DNA of 64,000 nucleotides from Blasia pusilla. Taxonomy: Eukaryota > Marchantiophyta > Marchantiopsida > Blasiales. The notes below the pieces were generated by a model that had not been told where the DNA came from, did no database searches, and saw only the letters and a list, made by a program, of their open reading frames with translations. Of the stretch, positions 57,801-64,000 are shown piece after piece. The stretch spans positions 11,408,001 through 11,472,000 of the forward strand of contig CM114272.1 of assembly GCA_050084515.1 (NCBI GenBank). The letters run 5' to 3'. The translations under genes were made by a program, and so were the position numbers. Numbering within the stretch: the stretch's first letter is position 1; every line of letters begins with the position of its first letter.

Positions 57801-59682
57801 TTATTCTAGTTTTTTTTCAAAAAATATCTATTAAGAAGAGGCAATTTTTATGGGGCTCCTACAACTTACCACACACTTAATGTTCCTGGAAAAACTCCAA
57901 TGTAATACCTCCTCAATTTTGTGCAAAGTTTTAACGATAAGAAATGGGATTTAATGAGGCTATGGACCCATGTTAAGATCACGAAAATTTCCCTTTCTAA
58001 ATTACCTCCTTAAAAATATAACTTCAAACTTCTTCATCACTTTTCTATGGGATACCGCGCTTATTTTAAATTGAGGAAGACCAAATTATAACTATGAGGG
58101 TTACAATAATTATGTAAAATCATATTATCTTTAAACATATTCATTGAATACTTTAAACTCTATCATCAACAACATATCAACATGCACTATATAAAATTTG
58201 GAATTTTCTTTTAAGAACACCTTAGTTACACATTTTAAAATTTTATATGTTTTAAACTTGTATCTTTTGAAATAAGGGCATCTCTACCCCCACCTTACGA
58301 AGTGTGGTCAAAGGAAAAACTGAATCCCCATGTAGGCAACCCTTTAAACAAATTGCAAAATTAGAATGAAATAAACTTTAATCATGGCACCTTACGATTC
58401 ACTAATATGCAATGTTTGAGAAGGGTTCCCATAAAGCTCTTTGCTTGTTTCCAACTTATGATGGGGTGGACATAGGAAAGACCTTTGTATAAGCCAAATA
58501 TAAGCTAATGCAAAACTTAATCCTAAATTTAACCACGTTGATATGTGTGGGATATAAATTGGACAAACAAAGTTGAAACATGTATATCTATATTTTTATT
58601 GGAGAACGCCCTCTTCATTTTCAAACACCTCTCTTCTTGACATATGGACTTCTCAGCCAATGGGATCATTCGAAGTTGATGTAAGAGGTCACTTAACAAA
58701 TTTAGGTGTTCGTTAAGTCATTAGTCATACTTTTACATTAATGATGGGTAGTTTAAATTACCCAAAATTATTTTTTGAATTGTAGGGATGTCTACTAGTA
58801 TACTATAGAGGAGTTCTTATGACTTTCATTAGGATACAAATCAGACTCTCCTTAGTGTCTCAAACTCTTCAAAATAGACTAAAAAGTCTAGTTTAGTCTA
58901 GAGCTTTATTACCATTTTTTTCATCTATATATATATATTATTATGGGAGGGTATTGTCTCCTCTAGTATGATGAAATAAAATCCACTTGGTTAGTAGGAA
59001 GGAACTTTTGTTTCTCGATGGAAAAAACCCTATATTAGGCAGACCATGCAAAAATTGTGTACAAAGCCTCCATAATGGAAATGCCTTAACTTCTTGTTGT
59101 GAATCTTACACCACATATCTCATCCCCATATGAGGTAACTAGCTATGGCATCTCCATTTGCAATTGCGGCATTGCTAAGGAATTGTAAGTAGGAAACCCC
59201 AAAAGGAAATGCAAACATGTCACTCCCACCTTTACGTTGTAATTTTGTCACCTTTAAACTATACATATGAAGGAGTCCCTCAAATACTCTTTAGAAGAGT
59301 TTTGTAGAGGTATGTCTGTCATGTACATCCTAAATCCGAGGAATCCGTGCATGTATATGTTTCTCTTCTTGTTGTATCACCTCAACCATGCCATCATTCA
59401 AAAGTCTTGTAAATGAGAAAGAAAGTTGTTCATAAAGATAAATGCGTACACTTGCATATGATTGTCTAACATTAGATGTTGGGAATCATGTGTAGGCTCC
59501 ATATATTCTCTCCCTATCATCGTCCCTATTTTTTTTATCCTTGTTCTTGAGGATGAAGACAAATAACCAATTATAATCTATATTATAGTTGAGAGTGCAT
59601 TCTATACCATAATGGGATAGTGTTATCTTCATTTTCTAGCACATTTGTACCCAAATTTTATCTCCTAGGTCTAGTAAGAATC
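54885..59682. other. Long AT-rich region, no gene recognised
   Basis: No ORF has a recognisable product. Two small tandem repeats are present: 56623-56680 (29-bp period, two copies around gtagtatggaaaa) and 57254-57310 (28-29-bp period, two copies ending catgaaatttaat). The region probably consists of old transposon sequence too decayed to classify. Confidence 0.5.
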
Positions 59683-60310
59683 TGTCAAGCGCATACATAT
59701 ATCTACACAATCCACATCGCTGGTCACATCTACACACCACACAACACCGATCTTCCCAACACACAGGTCGATCCATCCATAAACAAAATAAACTCACACA
59801 TATATACCGAGACCCCATATATACCGAGACCCCATAAAAAATCAGAGTAAAAAAGCTCACTTAGCCTAAAACTCCACTCCTAAATCTACATTGGCATATC
59901 AAGCCACATCCATCCTCAACTATGAGGAAATCTGGATGTTAGCATCCTAATTCCTACACACACATGCAAGGGAGGTACTCTTAAGGCTCAACATGAGAAA
60001 GATGGCTTGAGAAAGCCATCTCTCCCTCTCTTATACCCTTGGGAAGAGCCAAAAAGCTCTTCCACCAAAAATAGTCATCCCAATGGTAACCTTCGTGCAC
60101 AGATTACCAAGTGACCGTTGACTCGGTCAACGTGTCACATGATTAACTTAGATCAAAATAGGGAAATATCCATAAACGAAGTTCATGACGCAATAGACCT
60201 ATGGCCAACCTCATCCGATATCTCATCACGAAGTTACAGCCAAACAACCTGTTGACCCTCTATGTCGTCGGCGTGATATAACTCTGCCTACGTCTAACTA
60301 AGATATGACA
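59683..60310 (-). repeat. Solo LTR, copy 2, with hairpins
   Basis: 628 bp, same orientation as 35817-36428. It starts tgtcaagcgcatacat and ends agatatgaca. The 4-bp duplication AATC flanks it exactly (59679-59682 and 60311-60314). Two hairpins persist (stem agatggctt at 60000; stem ggaagagc at 60042-60063). The third (about 60084-60109) has acquired a mismatch. It is more diverged than copy 1, and the TATA-like element is lost (ttataccct). Confidence 0.78.
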
Positions 60311-60316
60311 AATCTG

Positions 60317-60342
60317 ATATATATATATATATATATATATAT
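60317..60342. repeat. (AT)n microsatellite
   Basis: Thirteen AT units immediately right of the second solo LTR. Confidence 0.95.
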
Positions 60343-60860
60343 GCATGCGTAGAGGTTTCTTTTAGGGGATATATTTTCAAACTTCCCATGTTTTAGGATA
60401 CATTTTGTAGTTGATGCAACTCTCCCTTCACAATTATCATCGATTTTATCCATACCATTGATTATGTTATTGACAATGTTAATAACAAGCGTTGTAGAGT
60501 TTCATAGCTATGGGAGGGTAAGGGAATTCCTATGGTGATATTTACCCTATAATGATGAGTTGTTTGCTTGATGCAAGATTCAATGAGGGGGAACAGTCAT
60601 TCATGTAAGTTTATAGGTACATTCCATCTGAAAGATTTATTTAATGAAGCAAGGTTATGCCAATATTTCTCAACTATACTAAGCTCTTCATTGTAGTGAG
60701 TTTACAATCTTTTTATGTCCCTGAGATGTGAAATGTGCATGAATAGGGGCGTGCATTGGTTCTTATGATATTGCTATTTTTCCAATACCTACAACTCAAA
60801 GTTCTAACATTTAACTATCATCGCACTTTTTAATGGGCCATTCGTCAAGATACTAGTGAC

Positions 60861-61407
60861 GTGTTAAACCTTGATGACCCTGATGTATGGATGCAAGCAT
60901 GTTCAGAGAGGGCTGAGTTATTTCGGATAGTGATGCCCATGGCGTTTGAGAACTTGGCGATTGCGCAACATCGGGATACGTTGAGGTATATGACTATTTC
61001 GGGGAGGTGGTTATCAACCTACTATTCGGAGGTTTCATCCGGGAGACTCTATCTACTTGCAGCAGATGGCACCCACGACGTTGGATGTGATTGCAGGGCG
61101 CACCATCTTGAGAGTACGTGAGGTTTTGCCATTCGATGTTCTCTTATTGGAGGGACGCGATGGTATGGTTTGGAAGGACCATGTGCGTAACTGTGCGCCA
61201 TGTCATCTTCCAAACATTGACGGTACACTTGATTCGAGCTTAGCAATAGTTCCTGCAGACTTGCGATGTATGTTGTGTGGTTCCGTCCGTGGTGCATCCA
61301 CTATGCTAGTCTGTGATGGGTGTTCGAGAGGATGGCATATGGCATGTTTGACGCCACCTCTCACTAGGGTTCCTCAGGGACGATGGATGTGTCCCAGATG
61401 TACATAG
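60861..61407 (+). pseudogene. Ty3/Gypsy integrase C-terminus fused to a PHD finger
   Basis: The frame at 60861 ends in N-L-A-I-A-Q-H-R-D-T-L-R-Y, the end of a Gypsy integrase. A 1-nt slip near 61005 moves to the next frame, reading G-Y-Q-P-T-I-R-R-F-H-P-G-D and then the SH3-like segment (T-I-L-R-V ... V-L-L-L-E-G). A complete PHD finger follows: counted from 61057, C71, C74, C86, C89, H94, C97, C112, C115, with Trp110. It stops at 61405-61407. PHD fingers read histone H3 tails, so this one may have steered integration, in the way chromodomains do in chromoviruses. RT and the integrase core are missing to the left. Confidence 0.82.
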
Positions 61408-61578
61408 AGTAGGTAGTTCTACATTCCGACTTGTGTCTATGACGTGGATGACAAAAAGGCGACTAACGATGGGGCCACATGAGCACCCGGCCTTCTTGCT
61501 CTTAGCGTCCGAGAGATGTATGTCATGGGATAGATGGCTATCTGGAGTTAGAAGGACCTAACCACCAGCTAGGACGGC

Positions 61579-61697
61579 GATTGGAGATATTTTGGTACTT
61601 CTTGTCTCGTTGTTTGGATGCCATGAGTTAGCATAGGATCGTGTGTGTGTTCGATGACAGCGATGTATACTGTGTAGCGATGTGTATGCGCACGAAA
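61579..61697 (+). repeat. 118-bp partial duplicate of the downstream LTR end
   Basis: The sequence starting tggagatattttggtacttc matches 62215-62332 closely up to gcgcacga, then diverges 4 bp before the start of the full LTR at 61702. Confidence 0.8.
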
Positions 61698-61701
61698 ATT
61701 G

Positions 61702-62332
61702 TCACATCTCTTAGGATAGATCGGTGAGATCTAGTAGAGTGTCTTTGTGAGTAGTGGAGGACAGGCTCTGTAGGTCGAGGATGACCTTATGAGGCCACGG
61801 AAAACCTGAGAGAGCAGGTTTCTCCTTCGTTTCGGCTCATTTGGAGCCATATTGAGAAACTTACTATTTTAGGCAAGTACCATTTTGAGTATGTGGTCGC
61901 CTTTCTATTTTTGGCAAATGGCCCTTGACCTCCTACATCAGGTCAAGAGCCAAGGAGGTGACTTGGGAGCATAGGTTAGCATGGAGAGAGCTTGGGAGAG
62001 GGGAGGGGTATACCTCAAGGAGAGAGAGCTTGAGAGCTCATTTTTTCTTTGTTGAACCTCTTGGTATAAGGCCGCGGAGCTATGGTCCCTTGCCTTGTGA
62101 GTGTAACCCAAGCCTCTCATTAGGAGAGTGGATTTGGTTTGACATGAGAGAGAGTGCACATCTTTGAGAGCTATGGTGTGAGATGGTGTAGACAGATATT
62201 GGATCTTACTTTATTGGAGATATTTTGGTTCTTCTTGTCTCGTTGTTTGGATGCCATGAGTTAGCATGGGATCGTGTGTGTGTGTGTTTGGTGACAACGA
62301 TGTATGTTGTGTAGCGATGTGTATGCGCACGA
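61702..62332 (+). repeat. Divergent LTR of the TGTC/GACA family, inverted relative to copies 1 and 2
   Basis: About 631 bp, starting tgtcacatct and ending gcgcacgaca. Both ends match the inverted ends of the LTRs at 35817 and 59683; the middle does not. Hairpins occupy equivalent positions: aaacctg/caggttt (61802-61821), ggctc/gagcc (61834-61848) and cttgacct/aggtcaag (61924-61947). No matching target duplication is visible. It lies 3' of the integrase-PHD remnant in the same orientation, so it may be its 3' LTR. Confidence 0.65.
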
Positions 62333-63564
62333 CAGCGTACCTCTAGACGTACCGCTCGGCGAAGATCAAAACACCTATCCCTAGTGTGACGATATCGTTG
62401 ACAATGATCACACTGCAACTATGGTGGGGCCATCCTCTATGGCTCATAAGAAATCGGAGGCGTCCGTGGCCCTCTCCCATACTCTGGGTAGTCCCTCTGC
62501 CTATGTGGCCTACCACACGTCCAACAAGCCAACCCTTGTGCCTATTGGGAAAAAACATATGTTGGAACGGGTCATTGCATAATCAGCTCATGATACCCGC
62601 CCTACTCTCTGGGCCCACCTGAGGTACTCGTGCATGCTCGGACACATGTGGGTCTACTCGTACTCATCAAACCATCGTATCCCGCAAAAATCCCATGGTT
62701 ACCACTTGCTCCTCACTCATGTTGAGCTCTATCCGCTCAGACAACTCGAAGACCACCTTCAATGTGGGCTTCGTCATGTGAAACAACATCGCATCCCAAA
62801 CTCTCCTCCGTAGCTCCTCGTACCATATTGCACTGACTGCGCCTCAGTCACCCCATATGTGATAACGATCAACCGCCGCATGCGCGTGAACGCCTCCCTT
62901 AGACTCTCACCCGATCTTCGCTAAAATGATATAGACTCTTCAGCCTGTCGGTCCGCACACCAAGGTAGCTCCTCCCCAACTGTCAAAATAACTCCACTAT
63001 AGGACTAAAACTCAGCGGTCCTCTACCACGAGAGGTCTCTGCCACCTCACCACTCTCATTGTCATCCTCTCCATCTAGTCCCCGAGCTGATGGTGAAGGT
63101 CTCTCTGCTCTCACTATCCCATTATACGCCTCGCACCCACTAATGGACACATACCCTAGAGCCCAATACACCCTCCAGGCATCGATCTCTATAAAGAATA
63201 AAGATCCGAACTCCATGTAGTCATCTATTGATGAACCCTCAAAGTGCTGGAACAACCCCTTCCATGCCATAAAAGGATTGAATCGCGTAGGGGTCCGTAT
63301 CTCCTGAAAGTCGCACCACATGTCGAACTCTTGGATGAAGTCATCTTAATAAATGGTGCCTATCACATCCAAGAAACAACGCATGCCCCGGTGGCCCATG
63401 TTGTCCATCTCTCTCCATGTATAATTGTCCCCATCCACGATCTCGTCACCAGACCCGTTTTCTAGTGATGACGATCCATCCACGGATGGGAGTCGGGATG
63501 GTTCCTCACTCAAAACTCCTCGATACCTCATACCACTCCGTGTCACTCCACTACCACTACTCAT
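62333..63564 (-). pseudogene. Gag remnant with CCHC knuckle, cut by the LTR
   Basis: The minus strand from 63564 begins with a candidate start (MSSGSGVTRSG) and an acidic Ser-rich region. Across frameshifts it continues into F-x-R-R-S-G-E-S-L-R-E-A-F-T-R-M-R-R-L (about 62900), a typical Gag segment. It ends in CDHCQRYRHTRDRC, a C-x2-C-x4-H-x4-C knuckle, about 45 bp before it runs into the LTR end at 62332. The continuation is missing. Stop codons separate the pieces. This is a different element from the plus-strand integrase-PHD remnant, since the strands oppose. Confidence 0.65.
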
Positions 63565-64000
63565 ACTATCCCGTTCTTCCGAACCCTCAAAGAATGTTGT
63601 GATGACAACCCTGCCTCACTCGCTCAATCATTCACACTCACCAAGAGTCTCCCACACTCCTCACTAGCTCACCTACGCTACTGGTAATCATGTGACGACA
63701 CACCTGACCTCACGCACACTCAACACTTGGGCTCACCATAAGCCTCCCGACTAACTCACCTAAGTCACAAACATACTCTCGGGTCATACACACGACCCCT
63801 ACTTGGCAACCGCCGTACATCCACCAACATGCTACACATGAAAGGAGTCTTCACTCGTCATCATCGCTATACCCATCTACCACCAACAACTACCCGATAC
63901 CCACCACTCTCAATCACACAAGATAAATGCAGGAAAAGGGACTCAAATGGATAACCTGATCACGCCCTCCAACCTACGGCACCGTCAACACACTCCTCCA
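63565..64000. other. Flank of the Gag remnant, nothing recognised
   Basis: CA-rich sequence with loosely repeated ctcac and cacactc motifs, probably the 5' untranslated part of the minus-strand element. Confidence 0.4.

Noticed and set aside
59620-59850. ORFs at the left end of the second solo LTR
   Set aside because: They lie within an LTR shared with 35817-36428 and are not conserved as frames between the copies.

Overview
The window is nuclear DNA of a land plant. It holds four intact, intron-containing, single-copy plant genes with canonical GT-AG (once GC-AG) introns, set in AT-rich sequence packed with decayed plant transposons. The protein set is plastid ClpB, plastid sedoheptulose-1,7-bisphosphatase, mitochondrial succinate dehydrogenase subunit 6 and a PBS1-like receptor-like cytoplasmic kinase. 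A Ty3/Gypsy integrase fused to a PHD finger makes me lean towards a non-flowering plant (bryophyte, lycophyte or fern), but this is a weak inference. There are no operons, CRISPR arrays or bacterial features, and I saw no tRNA or rRNA genes.

Layout. 1-6252: decayed autonomous Helitron (+) with HUH Rep and PIF1-type helicase split by about 100-bp introns. 6253-7112: GC-rich leader and promoter of ClpB. 7113-12986: ClpB (+), ten exons, 1015 aa. 12987-17152: 3' end of ClpB, then AT-rich sequence without a recognisable gene. 17158-22140: complete but dead Ty1/Copia element (-) with both LTRs and a 5-bp target duplication. 24319-27484: SBPase (+), eight exons, 401 aa. 28934-31279: SDH6 (-), three exons, 146 aa, convergent with SBPase; its 1.75-kb second intron contains a LINE-like zinc-knuckle fragment. 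31280-47591: a transposon graveyard holding an eroded Gypsy RT/RNase H fragment, a 612-bp solo LTR, a second Gypsy (-) with a deletion in its reverse transcriptase, and a long foldback. 47592-51140: PBS1-like kinase (-), five exons, 552 aa, one GC-AG intron. 51141-59682: GC-rich upstream sequence, a small ORF made of heptad repeats, then AT-rich sequence with nothing recognised. 59683-64000: a second solo LTR, a Gypsy integrase-PHD remnant (+), a related LTR, and a gag remnant (-).

How the genes relate. ClpB (plastid disaggregase) and SBPase (Calvin-Benson cycle) both act in the chloroplast stroma; SDH6 belongs to mitochondrial complex II; the kinase is predicted at the plasma membrane. They are unrelated housekeeping or signalling genes forming small GC-richer islands between repeats. 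The most unusual material is the LTR family with termini TGTC/GACA, 4-bp target duplications and stacked hairpins (35817-36428, 59683-60310 and a divergent relative at 61702-62332), the PHD-finger Gypsy pol, and the foldback at 42637-42828.

Exon coordinates were worked out by hand from splice signals, reading phase and family knowledge. No alignment or expression data were available.
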